Source: Ochrobactrum vermis (GTDB lineage: Bacteria > Pseudomonadota > Alphaproteobacteria > Rhizobiales > Rhizobiaceae). From it: a stretch of DNA of 64,000 bases. Made by a program: the position numbers and the translations under genes. The notes beneath the pieces are model-generated. The model was not told where the DNA came from. It ran no database searches and was given only the letters and a program-made list of their open reading frames with translations. The stretch covers positions 1,441,001-1,505,000 of the forward strand of contig NZ_PCOC01000002.1 in assembly GCF_002975205.1 (NCBI RefSeq). Direction: 5' to 3'. Below are positions 1-9,203 of this stretch, piece by piece; the first letter of the stretch is position 1, and the number at the start of each line of letters is the position of its first letter.

Positions 1-334
1 CCACATTGGCGACGATAAGCCCGATGATCAAGGCAAGCGTCGAGAATGTCAGGAAGTAGATCATTGCCTTACCGGCAACCCGACCGACCTTCTTCATGTC
101 AGTCATTCCGGCAATGCCGGTTGCAACGGTCAGGAATATAACTGGCGCGATAATCATCTTCACAAGCTTGATGAATGCATCGCCAAGCGGCTTCAGTTGC
201 GTGCCCAATTCCGGATAGAAATGGCCGAGCAGAATACCGGCAGCAATAGCCACCAATACCTGTACATAAAGATGCTTGTAAAAGGGAATTGGCGCGCGCG
301 GCTCGACCGCTGCCCCTGTCGGTATTGCAATCAT
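1..334 (-). CDS. dctA: C4-dicarboxylate transporter DctA, N-terminal part (cut by window edge)
   Basis: Only the first 111 codons are inside the window; the gene runs off the left edge. The protein begins [20 protein letters not shown]. It then shows hydrophobic segments and the stretch [20 protein letters not shown], typical of the first helices of the DctA family of proton- or sodium-coupled dicarboxylate symporters in the inner membrane (succinate, fumarate, malate). The ATG at 334 has a strong ribosome site (GGAGGA) a few bases upstream. It is divergent from dctB-dctD, the classical rhizobial arrangement, and a sigma-54 promoter with upstream DctD-like sites lies in the shared intergenic region. 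Expression is therefore expected to be dicarboxylate-induced through DctB/DctD. Family assignment is strong; the C-terminal half cannot be checked here. Confidence 0.93.
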   Translation of the reverse strand, partial: MIAIPTGAAVEPRAPIPFYKHLYVQVLVAIAAGILLGHFYPELGTQLKPLGDAFIKLVKMIIAPVIFLTVATGIAGMTDMKKVGRVAGKAMIYFLTFSTLALIIGLIVANV

Positions 335-431
335 GATGTCCTCCGTTTGGCCCAGCATGGAGCTTCGTCCAGCCTCCCGAGCCTTTCAGTCTCAAACCTC
401 AGCGGTCCGACCCGCTGCTAATATTGTTGAT

Positions 432-447
432 TGCAATGTCCGTGCCA
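432..447 (-). promoter_or_regulatory. sigma-54 (RpoN) promoter of dctA
   Basis: On the minus strand the sequence reads TGGCAC-GGACA-TTGCA, a full match to the -24/-12 consensus TGGCAC-N5-TTGC. It lies about 98 bases upstream of the dctA start, so a leader of about 85 bases is predicted. Sigma-54 promoters need an enhancer-binding activator, and DctD, encoded next door, is of that class. Confidence 0.9.
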
Positions 448-516
448 GTTTCCTGACCTTTTCTTAACTTATTGTTTTTATTTGATTTATCGTCATTCAA
501 AATGATAGACGTACAA

Positions 517-542
517 AAAATGTGCGATTATCCGCACATTTT
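517..542. promoter_or_regulatory. upstream activator site 1, probable DctD-binding dyad
   Basis: This is a perfect inverted repeat, AAAATGTGCG-N6-CGCACATTTT, centred about 110 bp upstream of the predicted dctA transcription start. Position and symmetry fit an enhancer site for the sigma-54 activator DctD. The binding assignment is inference. Confidence 0.75.
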
Positions 543-553
543 TATTTCCGATT

Positions 554-571
554 TGTGTGAAGTATTGCACA
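554..571. promoter_or_regulatory. upstream activator site 2, probable DctD-binding dyad
   Basis: TGTGTG-N6-TGCACA is a near-copy of site 1. The two centres are 33 bp apart, close to three helical turns, so both sites would lie on the same DNA face. The site abuts the dctB ATG at 572, so binding here could also affect dctB expression. Confidence 0.65.
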
Positions 572-2437
572 ATGACAATAATGAGCTCGAGCCCTTCAAC
601 TGTGGACATCCAAACCCGCCCTGCAAGTTCCAACCGCCGCACATGGGCGTTGTTCGGATTGTTTTGGGCTGCAGTTTTCGCGCTTGCTTTCTGGATTGTC
701 GGCGATATGGCGCGAGACAAAGCCGTCCTCGCGTTGAGCGAACAGGCAGGGATCGATGCCAACCTGAATACCGCTTTGTTACGCGCCGTTCTCGACAAGC
801 AACGGGCGCTTCCTCTGGTGTTATCAAAAGATAGGGCGCTGGAAGCGGCGCTACAGGACAAAACACCTGCAACGATCGATCCGCTGAACGAGAAGCTAGA
901 GACGCTGGCTGAAGGTACGCAAGCAGCCGTCATCTACCTTGTGGGCATGGATGGCATTGCCATTGCTGCAAGCAATTGGCGCGGGCCAGTCAGCTTCGTC
1001 GGCAACGATTATAAATTTCGCCCCTATTTCCACGACGCATTGAAAAATGGCGCTGCAGAATATTTCGCGCTCGGCAATGTCAGCAACCGTCCAGGTCTGT
1101 ATATATCCCGCCGTATCGACGGTCCCGACGGCCCGCTCGGTGTGATCGTCGTCAAGCTGGAATTCGATCGATTGGAGAGCGACTGGAACGATGCCGGGCG
1201 ACCGACCTTTGTAACGGATGAGCGCAATATCGTTCTGATTACAAGCCTGCCTTCCTGGCGTTTCATGACCATTGGTTCAATCGGTCAGGAACAGCTCCAG
1301 TCCATTCGTGATAGCCTTCAGTTCGGCGATGCTCCCCTGAGCCCCTTGCCGCTGTCGGTGAAATCAATTGATGGCGACGATGTTCTGCTGATTGATGCCT
1401 TGTTGCCCGGCAATGCCCGCAATACCGATTTTCTAGCTATCCGTTCGGCTGTACCGTCCACGCCTTGGCAAATGTACAGTCTCGCGCCAATTCGTCCGCA
1501 AATTCCTGCTGCCATCCGGGAAGCCCGATTGTTCACTTTCATCGCACTGGCTGCAGCGGCAATGGTCGGCGGACTGCTTCTAAGACGCAGACAAAAGATC
1601 GTGGCACGCATTGCCGATGCCCGGCGCACGCAGAGAGAACTGGAAGAACGCGTTGAAGAGCGTACCCGCGATCTCAGTCTGGCACGCGACAGACTGCAAT
1701 CCGAGATCAGCGACCACCACCGTACCGAAACAATGCTGCAAGGTGTGCAGCAAGATCTTGTTCATGCCAACCGGCTTGCCATTATGGGACAAGTGGCGGC
1801 GGGCGTGGCACACGAAATCAATCAGCCAGTTGCAACCATTCGCGCCTATGCAGACAACGCAAAAACCTTCATCGAACGGAAACGCCTTTCAGATGCATCT
1901 GAAAATCTCAGCGAAATCGCCGCGCTGACAGATCGCATCGGCACGATCACAGGCGATCTGAAGGCGCTCGCGAGGAAAGGACGCTCACCCTCCGAGCCGA
2001 CTTCGCTCCGTCAGGTTATTTCAGGTGCGCTGGTGTTGCTGCGGAGCCGTTTCTCCGGGCGCATGGATCAACTTGATATCGCTTTACCACCGCCCGAACT
2101 GCGCGTCATCGGTCATTCAATCAGGCTTGAGCAAGTTTTCATAAATCTGTTTCAAAATGCATTGGAAGCCATTGATTTAGAAAAGAATGATGGACGAGTA
2201 GAAGTTCGCACTCACGAAAGCGACGGCAAGGTAATTATAACGGTTTCCGACAATGGAGCGGGCATGCCGCGACATATTCGAGACAATCTGTTTTCCCCCT
2301 TCAATACTTCGAAAGAAAAAGGTCTTGGCCTTGGTCTTGTGATCGTCAAGGAGATCGTCACCGATTATGGCGGGACCATATCCGCCGAAAGCAGCGCCAT
2401 GGGCACATCTTTCCGCATAGAACTGAGAAAAGCATGA
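572..2437 (+). CDS. dctB: C4-dicarboxylate sensor histidine kinase DctB
   Basis: This is the inner-membrane sensor kinase that detects C4-dicarboxylates and phosphorylates DctD. A first membrane segment lies at about residues 25-45. A periplasmic Cache-type sensor region follows (about 50-310), with [14 protein letters not shown] typical of DctB. A second membrane segment is near 320-340, then a coiled-coil linker rich in Glu and Arg. The phospho-acceptor histidine is in [18 protein letters not shown]. The ATPase domain has the N box ([10 protein letters not shown]), G1 (DNGAGM) and G2 (GLGLGLVI). Start: a GTG at 557 lies inside the second DctD-like dyad, so ATG 572 (621 aa) or ATG 581 is preferred; no strong ribosome site is seen. 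The 3' end overlaps dctD by ATGA, which suggests translational coupling. Confidence 0.93.
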   Translation: MTIMSSSPSTVDIQTRPASSNRRTWALFGLFWAAVFALAFWIVGDMARDKAVLALSEQAGIDANLNTALLRAVLDKQRALPLVLSKDRALEAALQDKTPATIDPLNEKLETLAEGTQAAVIYLVGMDGIAIAASNWRGPVSFVGNDYKFRPYFHDALKNGAAEYFALGNVSNRPGLYISRRIDGPDGPLGVIVVKLEFDRLESDWNDAGRPTFVTDERNIVLITSLPSWRFMTIGSIGQEQLQSIRDSLQFGDAPLSPLPLSVKSIDGDDVLLIDALLPGNARNTDFLAIRSAVPSTPWQMYSLAPIRPQIPAAIREARLFTFIALAAAAMVGGLLLRRRQKIVARIADARRTQRELEERVEERTRDLSLARDRLQSEISDHHRTETMLQGVQQDLVHANRLAIMGQVAAGVAHEINQPVATIRAYADNAKTFIERKRLSDASENLSEIAALTDRIGTITGDLKALARKGRSPSEPTSLRQVISGALVLLRSRFSGRMDQLDIALPPPELRVIGHSIRLEQVFINLFQNALEAIDLEKNDGRVEVRTHESDGKVIITVSDNGAGMPRHIRDNLFSPFNTSKEKGLGLGLVIVKEIVTDYGGTISAESSAMGTSFRIELRKA

Positions 2438-3786
2438 TGGATAAGTCACCCTCGGTCATTCTTGTCGACGACGACAAGGCGCTACGCCGCGCCACCCGTC
2501 AAACGCTTGAGCTTGCCGGTTTCGATGTTGCTGATTTTCCAAATGCCCTCGATGCCTTGAACAGCGTCACCTCCGAATATGAAGGCGTGGTCGTTACGGA
2601 TGTCCGCATGCCGCAGATTGACGGCCTCCAGTTCTTTGCGCGGATCAAGGCGATTGATCCAGATATGCCTGTAATCCTGATTACCGGCCACGGTGATATT
2701 CCGATGGCCGTGCGGGCCATTCAGGACGGCGCATATGATTTCATTGCCAAACCTTTTGCAGCCGACAGGCTTGTGCACAGCATCCGCCGCGCATGGGAAA
2801 AACGCCAGTTGATCGTTGAAAACCGCGCGCTGCGCGAAGCGGCCAATAATGTGGAGGGTGATCTACCGCTGATCGGCCAGACACCCGCGATGGAAAACCT
2901 GCGCAGGACTTTGCGCGATATTGCCGACACGGATGTCGATGTGCTCGTGGCTGGTGAAACTGGTAGCGGCAAGGAAGTCGTCGCGCAATTGCTGCACAAT
3001 TGGAGCCGTCGCCGCAAAGGCAATTTTGTGGCGCTGAACTGCGGGGCCTTGCCCGAAACGGTGATTGAAAGCGAGTTATTCGGTCACGAGGCAGGCGCTT
3101 TCACCGGGGCCCAGAAAAAGCGGCTGGGGCGTATTGAGCATGCAAGCGGTGGTACGCTGTTTCTGGATGAAATTGAAAGCATGCCCGCTGCGACACAGGT
3201 GAAACTGTTGCGCGTCATTGAAATGCGGGAGATCACTCCGCTCGGTACAAATGAGGTTCGCCCCGTCGATCTGCGCGTCGTGGCAGCAGCAAAAATCGAC
3301 CTTGGCGACCCCTTACAGAGAGGTGATTTCCGAGAAGATTTGTATTACCGGCTGAATGTCGTCACGCTTTCCATCCCACCGCTGAGAGAAAGACGGGACG
3401 ATATTCCATTGCTTTTCGCACATTTTCTGACGCGAGCTTCAAAGCGCTTCAATCGAGATGTGCCAGAAATCGATACCGCCACACACCGCCATCTAAAGCA
3501 TCACAACTGGCCGGGAAATGTCCGCGAACTGGCGCATTTCGCCGACCGTGTGGCACTTGGCGTTGCCAAACAGACTTATTCGCCGCAGCCAATGATCAGC
3601 GATCAAGAACCCCTTCCAAAACGGCTCGAACGCTACGAAGAAACTCTTATCCGCGAAACGCTCGCCGCCAATAATGGCAATGTTCAGGAAACAATCGACG
3701 CGCTCGGTATTCCACGAAAGACCTTTTACGATAAGATGCAGCGCCATGGCATCAATCGTGCGGATTATCGCGCCAATGGTGATTGA
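2434..3786 (+). CDS. dctD: C4-dicarboxylate response regulator, sigma-54 activator DctD
   Basis: This cytoplasmic NtrC-family activator drives dctA transcription with sigma-54 RNA polymerase. The receiver domain (about residues 6-120) has the acidic pocket VDDD and the phospho-acceptor Asp56 in VVVTDVRMP. The AAA+ domain has Walker A GETGSGKE near residue 172, the sigma-54 contact loop GAFTGA, and the Walker B region [10 protein letters not shown]. The C-terminal Fis-type helix-turn-helix is [20 protein letters not shown]. The length of 450 aa is normal for DctD. It overlaps dctB by four bases and is the second gene of a dctBD unit. Probable target dyads lie at 517-571. Confidence 0.95.
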   Translation: MMDKSPSVILVDDDKALRRATRQTLELAGFDVADFPNALDALNSVTSEYEGVVVTDVRMPQIDGLQFFARIKAIDPDMPVILITGHGDIPMAVRAIQDGAYDFIAKPFAADRLVHSIRRAWEKRQLIVENRALREAANNVEGDLPLIGQTPAMENLRRTLRDIADTDVDVLVAGETGSGKEVVAQLLHNWSRRRKGNFVALNCGALPETVIESELFGHEAGAFTGAQKKRLGRIEHASGGTLFLDEIESMPAATQVKLLRVIEMREITPLGTNEVRPVDLRVVAAAKIDLGDPLQRGDFREDLYYRLNVVTLSIPPLRERRDDIPLLFAHFLTRASKRFNRDVPEIDTATHRHLKHHNWPGNVRELAHFADRVALGVAKQTYSPQPMISDQEPLPKRLERYEETLIRETLAANNGNVQETIDALGIPRKTFYDKMQRHGINRADYRANGD

Positions 3787-3815
3787 AGTTCATCTGCCAT
3801 CTGTCTGGGAGGACC

Positions 3816-4472
3816 ATGATGACCTTGAAACTCTACCTTCATCCGTTCTCATCATATTGCCAGAAGGCGATAACAGCCTTCTATGAGAAGGACATAGCCT
3901 TTGAAATCAGAATGCTCGACGGTACGGAACCGGTAGCCAGCGAGTTCGCTGCACTTTGGCCCTTCGGGAAATTTCCAGTACTATCGGACAATGGAAAACT
4001 GGTGTTCGAAGCGACTGGTATCATCGAATATCTTGAGGCTGCCTATCCTCAAACCAAGCGATTGATCCCGTCCGATCCACTTGCCAGTGCAGATGTGCGA
4101 ATGTGGGATCGATTCTTCGATAACTACATAAACTATCCACAACAGCGCCTTGTTTATATTGCACTTGGCCGAGAACACGATGACGGCGGGAACCGCTGGC
4201 GAGCGGCGTTCGATACAGCCTATGCATTTCTGGATCGGCATATGGAGCAGCGAGAGTGGGTCTCGGGCGATGATTTCAGCCTGGCCGACTGCGCTGCCGC
4301 ACCTTCCCTGCTCTACGCAGACTGGACCTATGCCATTCCCCCCAAATTTACCAATGTTTGGGCCTATCGCAAACGCCTGCTTGCACGACCGAGTTATGCC
4401 CATGCGCTCGATGAAGCACGGCCTTTTCGTCAGCTATTTCCGTTGGGAGCGCCTGAAGAAGGTAGAGACTAG
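3816..4472 (+). CDS. glutathione S-transferase family protein
   Basis: This is a cytosolic GST-fold protein of 218 aa. The N-terminal thioredoxin-like domain begins LKLYLHPFSSYCQKAITAFYEK; the Ser/Cys pair occupies the usual glutathione-activating region. The G-site motif GKFPVLSDNGKLVFEATGIIEYL follows (about residues 50-72). The C-terminal helical domain has the conserved N-capping region GDDFSLADCAAAPSLLYADW. The ATG at 3816, preceded by GGGAGGACC, was chosen over codons that overlap dctD. It follows dctD closely and may be cotranscribed, but nothing ties it to dicarboxylate metabolism. The substrate is unknown. Confidence 0.88.
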   Translation: MMTLKLYLHPFSSYCQKAITAFYEKDIAFEIRMLDGTEPVASEFAALWPFGKFPVLSDNGKLVFEATGIIEYLEAAYPQTKRLIPSDPLASADVRMWDRFFDNYINYPQQRLVYIALGREHDDGGNRWRAAFDTAYAFLDRHMEQREWVSGDDFSLADCAAAPSLLYADWTYAIPPKFTNVWAYRKRLLARPSYAHALDEARPFRQLFPLGAPEEGRD

Positions 4473-4476
4473 AGGC

Positions 4477-5256
4477 CTACCGTGGAGAGGCGATCAGCTG
4501 GCCTGTAGAGACGTGCTGCATGACTTCCATCGGAATACCATAGATTTCCTCAAGGCGTTCCGGCACCATGATCCCCTTGGGTGTCGATTGCGCAATCAAC
4601 CTGCCGCTGTGAAGCGCGAACACCTCATCGCAAAAGCGTGCAGCCATGTTCACGTCATGCAGCACGACGAAGACGCTCAGTTCCTTTTCGTGTGAAAGCT
4701 TACGCACAAGCGATAGAACTTCGATCTGGTGCGCGATATCAAGCGCCGATGTCGGTTCGTCAAGCAAAAGGCATTCTGCGTCCTGAGCGACCAGCATGGC
4801 AAGCCAGACACGCTGACGTTCACCGCCTGAAAGCGTATCGACCAATCGGTCCGCGAAAGGGCCGATCCCGGTCAGCTCAATGGCCTCCTCCACTTTCTGA
4901 CGGTCGGTTGCTCCGAAGCGGCCAAGGGCGCCATGCCACGGGTACCGTCCCAAAGCGACGAGTTCCTTGACCAGCATGCCTGCGGCAGGCGCCGTCTGTT
5001 GTGGCAGATAGGCGAGCTTACGCGCAAATTCACGGTCGCCCCATTCACCGAGTGCTTTGCCTGCAAAGCGTACAATGCCCCCCGAGGCTGGCTGTTGCCG
5101 GGCCAGGATTTTCAGAAGTGTCGATTTGCCTGACCCATTGTGCCCGATAAGCGCTGTCAGACTTCCCGCCGGTATCGACATTGTCAGCGGATGCAACAGG
5201 GTGCGTCCAGCGACTGAAAAAGTGACATTCTCAAGTTCGAACAGAGCGGAGGTCAT
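4477..5256 (-). CDS. iron-siderophore/heme-type ABC transporter ATPase (FhuC-like), apparently orphan
   Basis: This is the cytoplasmic ATPase subunit of a FecCD/BtuCD-type importer. Motifs in order: Walker A GHNGSGKST near residue 40, Q-loop YLPQQ, signature LSGGERQR, Walker [13 protein letters not shown], and H-loop LHDV. FhuC, FepC and HmuV have this length (259 aa) and arrangement. The second ATG (5256) is preferred because AGGA lies nine bases upstream, whereas it directly abuts the first ATG at 5265. It is divergent from an AraC regulator and close to a TonB-dependent siderophore receptor, which supports a siderophore role. No permease or periplasmic binding protein gene lies on either side, so its partners must be elsewhere. 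It ends five bases from the convergent GST gene. Confidence 0.85.
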   Translation of the reverse strand: MTSALFELENVTFSVAGRTLLHPLTMSIPAGSLTALIGHNGSGKSTLLKILARQQPASGGIVRFAGKALGEWGDREFARKLAYLPQQTAPAAGMLVKELVALGRYPWHGALGRFGATDRQKVEEAIELTGIGPFADRLVDTLSGGERQRVWLAMLVAQDAECLLLDEPTSALDIAHQIEVLSLVRKLSHEKELSVFVVLHDVNMAARFCDEVFALHSGRLIAQSTPKGIMVPERLEEIYGIPMEVMQHVSTGQLIASPR

Positions 5257-5282
5257 CGATCTCATTCCTGATTTTGGTCAAC

Positions 5283-5301
5283 TCTAGGGTCAGGACCTAG
5301 A
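5283..5301. promoter_or_regulatory. short inverted repeat in the FhuC-like/AraC divergent promoter region
   Basis: TCTAGG-N7-CCTAGA is a perfect 6-bp dyad between the two divergent genes. It could be an operator for the adjacent AraC regulator or for an iron regulator; the assignment is a guess. Confidence 0.3.
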
Positions 5302-5394
5302 TATCTGCCCTGCAATAAAGCAGTTCATCAAAGGTTGATAGTAAAATATGAGAAAGATATACATGTTTTGAGAACCACCATCAGGAAGAAGAAT

Positions 5395-6273
5395 TTGGGC
5401 TTCCATCCGCACATGAAGAGCCACATCGAGGACGTCAGCTTGCTGGACGATCTTCATTATCGCGTTTGGAACGGCGCAATAGCCGACGTATGGTCAGTCA
5501 ATTGCGGGCCAGGCGCACGCGGAGAATATGTTTCAGAAGCGCCGCGCCTTTTTCTAGTCCTTGAAAACAGAGGCGAACTGGCCATCTGCCCTGAACAGAC
5601 CAGTCGTGCGCTGGCCGATGCGCAACCGCAGCAAAGGCTTTGCTATATCCCCGCGGGCATGACGATATGGAGTCGTGTAACACGCCCGGGAAAACTCAAA
5701 CATCTCGATCTGCATTTCGATATCGCCGCCCTGCAACAACGCTTCGGTTACGTGCTAAGCAGAGGCAGCATGGAGAAACCACGCCTGCTCTTCTCGAACC
5801 CGAAGATCGAACAGATCGGTTCCCTGCTGGCAGAAGAATGCATTTCCAAGGCACCTATGCACGACCTTTATGGGGAGGGTCTGCTAACTGCACTTGTTGC
5901 CGAACTCTTTGAATTGCAACTGGAACAACGGACCCGCAACAGCAAACTTTCGCCGCGACAGCTGCGCCGTGTGACCGAATTCATGGAAGTCAATTACGCA
6001 CGTGTTATCCGCCTGCAGGAATTGGCAGCACTCGCCGGATTGTCCGAATCCTATTTCTGCAGCGCGTTCAAGGCTTCAACCGGCATTTCACCACACGCCT
6101 GGCAGATGCAGAAGCGCATCGACCGCGCCCAGATACTGCTTCTGCAACTGAGCGTGTCACTTCCGCATATCGCAGCACTCACCGGCTTTGCCGATCAGGC
6201 GCATTTCACACGTGTTTTCAAAAAACTGACCGGCATCACGCCTGCCGCCTGGGTCAGACAGCAGCTCCACTAG
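5395..6273 (+). CDS. AraC-family transcriptional regulator, probably of siderophore uptake
   Basis: This is a DNA-binding regulator with an N-terminal sensing domain (about residues 1-175) and a C-terminal AraC/XylS domain with two helix-turn-helix units. The first is LQELAALAGLSESYFCSAFK followed by GISPHAWQMQKRIDRAQ. The second is LPHIAALTGFADQAHFTRVF followed by GITPAAWVRQ. It sits between a FhuC-like ATPase and a TonB-dependent siderophore receptor. AraC regulators in such positions (RhrA-type) often respond to the siderophore, so local control of receptor expression is likely. The start is uncertain: TTG at 5395 has AGGAAG at ideal spacing, while ATG 5413 has no clear ribosome site. The family is clear; the ligand is unknown. 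Confidence 0.85.
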   Translation: MGFHPHMKSHIEDVSLLDDLHYRVWNGAIADVWSVNCGPGARGEYVSEAPRLFLVLENRGELAICPEQTSRALADAQPQQRLCYIPAGMTIWSRVTRPGKLKHLDLHFDIAALQQRFGYVLSRGSMEKPRLLFSNPKIEQIGSLLAEECISKAPMHDLYGEGLLTALVAELFELQLEQRTRNSKLSPRQLRRVTEFMEVNYARVIRLQELAALAGLSESYFCSAFKASTGISPHAWQMQKRIDRAQILLLQLSVSLPHIAALTGFADQAHFTRVFKKLTGITPAAWVRQQLH

Positions 6274-6490
6274 ACTCGGATCAAGTGATATTCGAGCGGC
6301 ATTATACATTAGCCAAAGATCATTCAATCAGGCGAAACAACGAGCAATCTTCCAGAAATATCTTGATGTAAACACTCATATTAATTCGCGCTGCGTCGCA
6401 GCGCTGACGCATTCGTCGCACCCGGCTATAGCCCTGACGGGCATCAACAAGCCGGAGCACATATGGGATTACTCGAGGGGCTTGCACCGG

Positions 6491-8650
6491 ATGACGACAT
6501 CGATAAAGCAACATTTCCTGACCCTGCTGGCCAGCGGCGCGGCGCTTGCAGTTCTGCCGCTTTCGACAGCCGGTGCACAAGACGCTAACAATGCGGTTCG
6601 CCTCGACACCGTTGTTGTGCAGACAGGAAATGGCCGCAGCGATGAAGGCGTTGCGCCCGTAAACGGCTTCGTACCGACGGCAACGACGACGGGTTCGAAA
6701 GACAGCGTTGCCATCGAAAAAATTCCGCAGGCTGTATCGGTCGTGGGCCGGGAGCAGATGGATGCCATCGGCGCGCAGAAACTGGATGAAGCGCTCCGCT
6801 ATACACCAGGCGTGTTAGGACAGCCTTTCGGCGTCGATAACGACACCGACTGGCTCTATATTCGCGGTTTCGAAGCCACCCAGTACGGCACTTATCTCGA
6901 TGGCTTGCAGAACTTCAGCTACGGCTTCGGCGGTTTCCTGATCGATAGCTTCGGCATTGAACGTATCGATGTTCTGCGCGGTGCGTCGTCTGCTCTTTAC
7001 GGCGGCTCAAATCCGGGCGGTATCGTCAACTACATCAGCAAGCGCCCGACCGGCGAACGGTTGCGCTATCTCGAAACAGGCATCAATAGTTATGGCAACG
7101 CCTATCTCGGTTTCGACGTCGGCGACAAGGCCAGCGATACAGTCAACTACCGTGTGAACGGTAAGATCCAGGGCGGTGACAATTATACGGACTTCGCAAA
7201 GGAGTTTCGCGGCGTCATCTCGCCAAGCATTGAATACAAGCCAGACGAAGCGACAAAGCTGACCATTCTCGGCAACTACACCCATCTTGATCTGACCCAC
7301 GATGGCGGTGGCTTTCTTCCCTATTACGGCACGGTCGTCCCCACAGAATTCGGCAAAATTTCGCGCAAGCGGAACTTCACCGAGCCTGATATCGACTCTT
7401 ACAAACGCGAACAGGCTTCCATCGGTTATGAATTCGAACACCAGTTCGACAATGACTGGACTGTGCGCCAAAACGTCCGCTACGGCTTTTCCCATGTGAA
7501 AGAACACAGTCTCTATGCGTATGGTTACGAAGGCTTCCTGCCGCAACCAGCGCCAGGCAATCCGAATATTGCCCGCATCAATTTCAAGCACGATACGACG
7601 GTCAACACTTTCCTTGCTGACAATCAGCTTGAAGGAACGGTCGAAACCGACGCACTGACACACAACCTTCTGTTCGGTGTGGAGTACCGTTATTTCCGTA
7701 TCGATCAGATGCAACAGACGGGCGCAGCGACCGTCATCGATGGTTTCAACCCGGTCTACGGTGAGCCGCAGGGGCCGATGTTCGATCCCTATATCGATCA
7801 GGATCTGCGACGTCATCAGATCGGCATTTATGCTCAGGATCGAATGGAGTTCGGCGATGGCTGGATCGCGACGCTCAACGGACGTTACGACTATGTTAAG
7901 ACCGACGCGACAGGATTGCCGAGCTATGAATACAACAAGGGCAAGGCTTCCGGGCGCGCTGGTCTCGGCTATGAGTTCGACAATGGCATAACGCCTTACG
8001 TCAGCGTTGCCACTTTCTTTAACCCGATCATCGAAACGCTGGCTGACGGCAGCTACGCTCAACCGGAGACGGGAACGCAGTATGAAGTGGGTGTCAAATA
8101 CCGTCCGGAACTTTTCGACGGATTGATTACCGCTTCGCTGTTCGACCTAACCAAAGAAAATGCCCTCACCGGTTCCAGTTTCGCTCGCGAACAGCTTGGC
8201 AAGGTCAACTCTCGCGGTTTCGAACTGGAGGTTCAGGCGAATATCACCGACGCATGGAAATTGACCGCTTCGGTAACTGCCTATGATCTGAAGATCAAAG
8301 AAAACGACAGCAACCCCGATATCATCGGTAATCGCCCCTATCTCCTGCCGGAACAACAGGCCAATGTCTTTGTCGAGTATAAAGTACCGGACGGTGCATT
8401 TCAGGGCGTGACCCTCGGTGGCGGTGTACGTTATCTCGGCTCATCCTATGCGGACGAAGAAAACACGCTGAAGGTGCCGGCTGTGGTACTGGCAGACCTG
8501 AAACTGGGTTATGAGAAAGACAATTGGGGCGTTGACCTCAATGTCACCAATCTGTTTGACAAGAACTATGTTGCAGGCTGTCAGGGCATCTATGTCTGCG
8601 GCTATGGTGAAGGGCGCAAGGCGCTCCTGAAAATCCATACAAAGTGGTGA
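6491..8650 (+). CDS. TonB-dependent siderophore receptor (hydroxamate/FhuA-like)
   Basis: This outer-membrane gated porin takes up ferric siderophores using energy from TonB-ExbBD. A signal peptide (about residues 1-30) precedes the mature start. A short TonB-box-like segment (RLDTVVVQTG) follows, then the plug domain with KIPQAVSVVGREQMDAIGAQKLDEALRYT split over about residues 75-105 and VLRGASSALYGGSNPGGIVNYI. A 22-strand barrel region follows. The C terminus has a Cys pair (GCQGIYVCGYGEGR), as in ferrichrome/ferrioxamine-type receptors, and ends in an aromatic residue (HTKW). ATG 6491 was chosen over the TTG at 6482 because of the GAGGGG about ten bases upstream. Length (719 aa) fits the family. 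The exact siderophore is not determinable. Confidence 0.92.
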   Translation: MTTSIKQHFLTLLASGAALAVLPLSTAGAQDANNAVRLDTVVVQTGNGRSDEGVAPVNGFVPTATTTGSKDSVAIEKIPQAVSVVGREQMDAIGAQKLDEALRYTPGVLGQPFGVDNDTDWLYIRGFEATQYGTYLDGLQNFSYGFGGFLIDSFGIERIDVLRGASSALYGGSNPGGIVNYISKRPTGERLRYLETGINSYGNAYLGFDVGDKASDTVNYRVNGKIQGGDNYTDFAKEFRGVISPSIEYKPDEATKLTILGNYTHLDLTHDGGGFLPYYGTVVPTEFGKISRKRNFTEPDIDSYKREQASIGYEFEHQFDNDWTVRQNVRYGFSHVKEHSLYAYGYEGFLPQPAPGNPNIARINFKHDTTVNTFLADNQLEGTVETDALTHNLLFGVEYRYFRIDQMQQTGAATVIDGFNPVYGEPQGPMFDPYIDQDLRRHQIGIYAQDRMEFGDGWIATLNGRYDYVKTDATGLPSYEYNKGKASGRAGLGYEFDNGITPYVSVATFFNPIIETLADGSYAQPETGTQYEVGVKYRPELFDGLITASLFDLTKENALTGSSFAREQLGKVNSRGFELEVQANITDAWKLTASVTAYDLKIKENDSNPDIIGNRPYLLPEQQANVFVEYKVPDGAFQGVTLGGGVRYLGSSYADEENTLKVPAVVLADLKLGYEKDNWGVDLNVTNLFDKNYVAGCQGIYVCGYGEGRKALLKIHTKW

Positions 8651-8666
8651 TCTAAAGGCTGGATTT

Positions 8667-8698
8667 CGAAGGGTGCCGCAGAGCTACGGCACCCTTCG
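8667..8698. terminator. hairpin between convergent receptor and DUF488 genes
   Basis: A perfect 12-bp stem (CGAAGGGTGCCG and its complement) encloses an 8-base loop, between two convergent stop codons. T-runs are weak, so termination strength is uncertain, but the position fits a bidirectional terminator. Confidence 0.65.
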
Positions 8699-8705
8699 GA
8701 GCTGC

Positions 8706-9062
8706 CTAGATAGTTTGCATGAACTCATGAAGGACGACTGCTTGATTGTGCTCTTCGTCCTTCGCGCCGTATAATAGTGTCAGTCGACCACCTCTTGCCT
8801 TGGCACCGGCGATCAAATCCTTCAGCGCTGGCTTTCTTCCTTCGAGTTCCTGGCGATATTTTTTCTGAAAATCATTCCATTTCGCGGGATCATGGCCGAA
8901 CCATTTACGAAGATCGGTCGACGGCGCGATATCCTTGGCCCAAAGGTCTATATCCGCCTTCTCCTTCGTCATACCGCGCGGCCAGATACGGTCCACAAGT
9001 ACGCGGTAGCCATCATCTGGCGAAGGAGCTTCATAAATCCGTTTCAATTCAATCGTTGTCAT
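8706..9062 (-). CDS. DUF488 family protein
   Basis: This is a 118-residue cytosolic protein of the DUF488 (YeaO-like) family. It opens with KRIYEAPSPDDGYRVLVDRIWPRGMTKEKA. It also shows the family segments WFGHDPAKWNDFQKKY and GGRLTLLYGAKDEEHNQAVVL. The biochemical role is not established for the family. The ATG at 9062 is preceded by GAGGAGCGG. It is a single-gene unit between a siderophore receptor and the ectoine cluster, and nothing links it to either. Confidence 0.88.
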   Translation of the reverse strand: MTTIELKRIYEAPSPDDGYRVLVDRIWPRGMTKEKADIDLWAKDIAPSTDLRKWFGHDPAKWNDFQKKYRQELEGRKPALKDLIAGAKARGGRLTLLYGAKDEEHNQAVVLHEFMQTI

Positions 9063-9146
9063 AGGAACCGCTCCTCAATGTCTTTCCGACACATATGGCG
9101 GCTGAAACACCTTCGGCAAGGCTAATCCGGCCTCCACGGATGGAAG

Positions 9147-9197
9147 AAAAAGGCCGCTGCGAATAGGACGATTAACGTCCGACAGGCAACGGCCTTT
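9147..9197 (-). terminator. Rho-independent terminator after doeD
   Basis: On the minus strand, just past the doeD stop, a stem AAAGGCCGTTGC pairs with GCAGCGGCCTTT with one mismatch. A smaller inner GGACG/CGTCC stem is also present. The outer stem is followed by TTTTTCTTCC, a typical intrinsic terminator tail. Confidence 0.8.
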
Positions 9198-9203
9198 GAT
9201 GGC

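Noticed and set aside
557..571. GTG at 557 as dctB start
   Set aside because: It lies inside the second DctD-like dyad and lacks a ribosome site; ATG 572 or 581 gives normal DctB length.
6274..6490. Iron-regulator box (Fur, RirA or Irr type) before the siderophore receptor
   Set aside because: I looked for a clear match and found none that I could defend by eye.
7007..8062. Long open frame on the minus strand opposite the siderophore receptor
   Set aside because: It is antisense to a convincing receptor gene, and its translation shows no family motifs.
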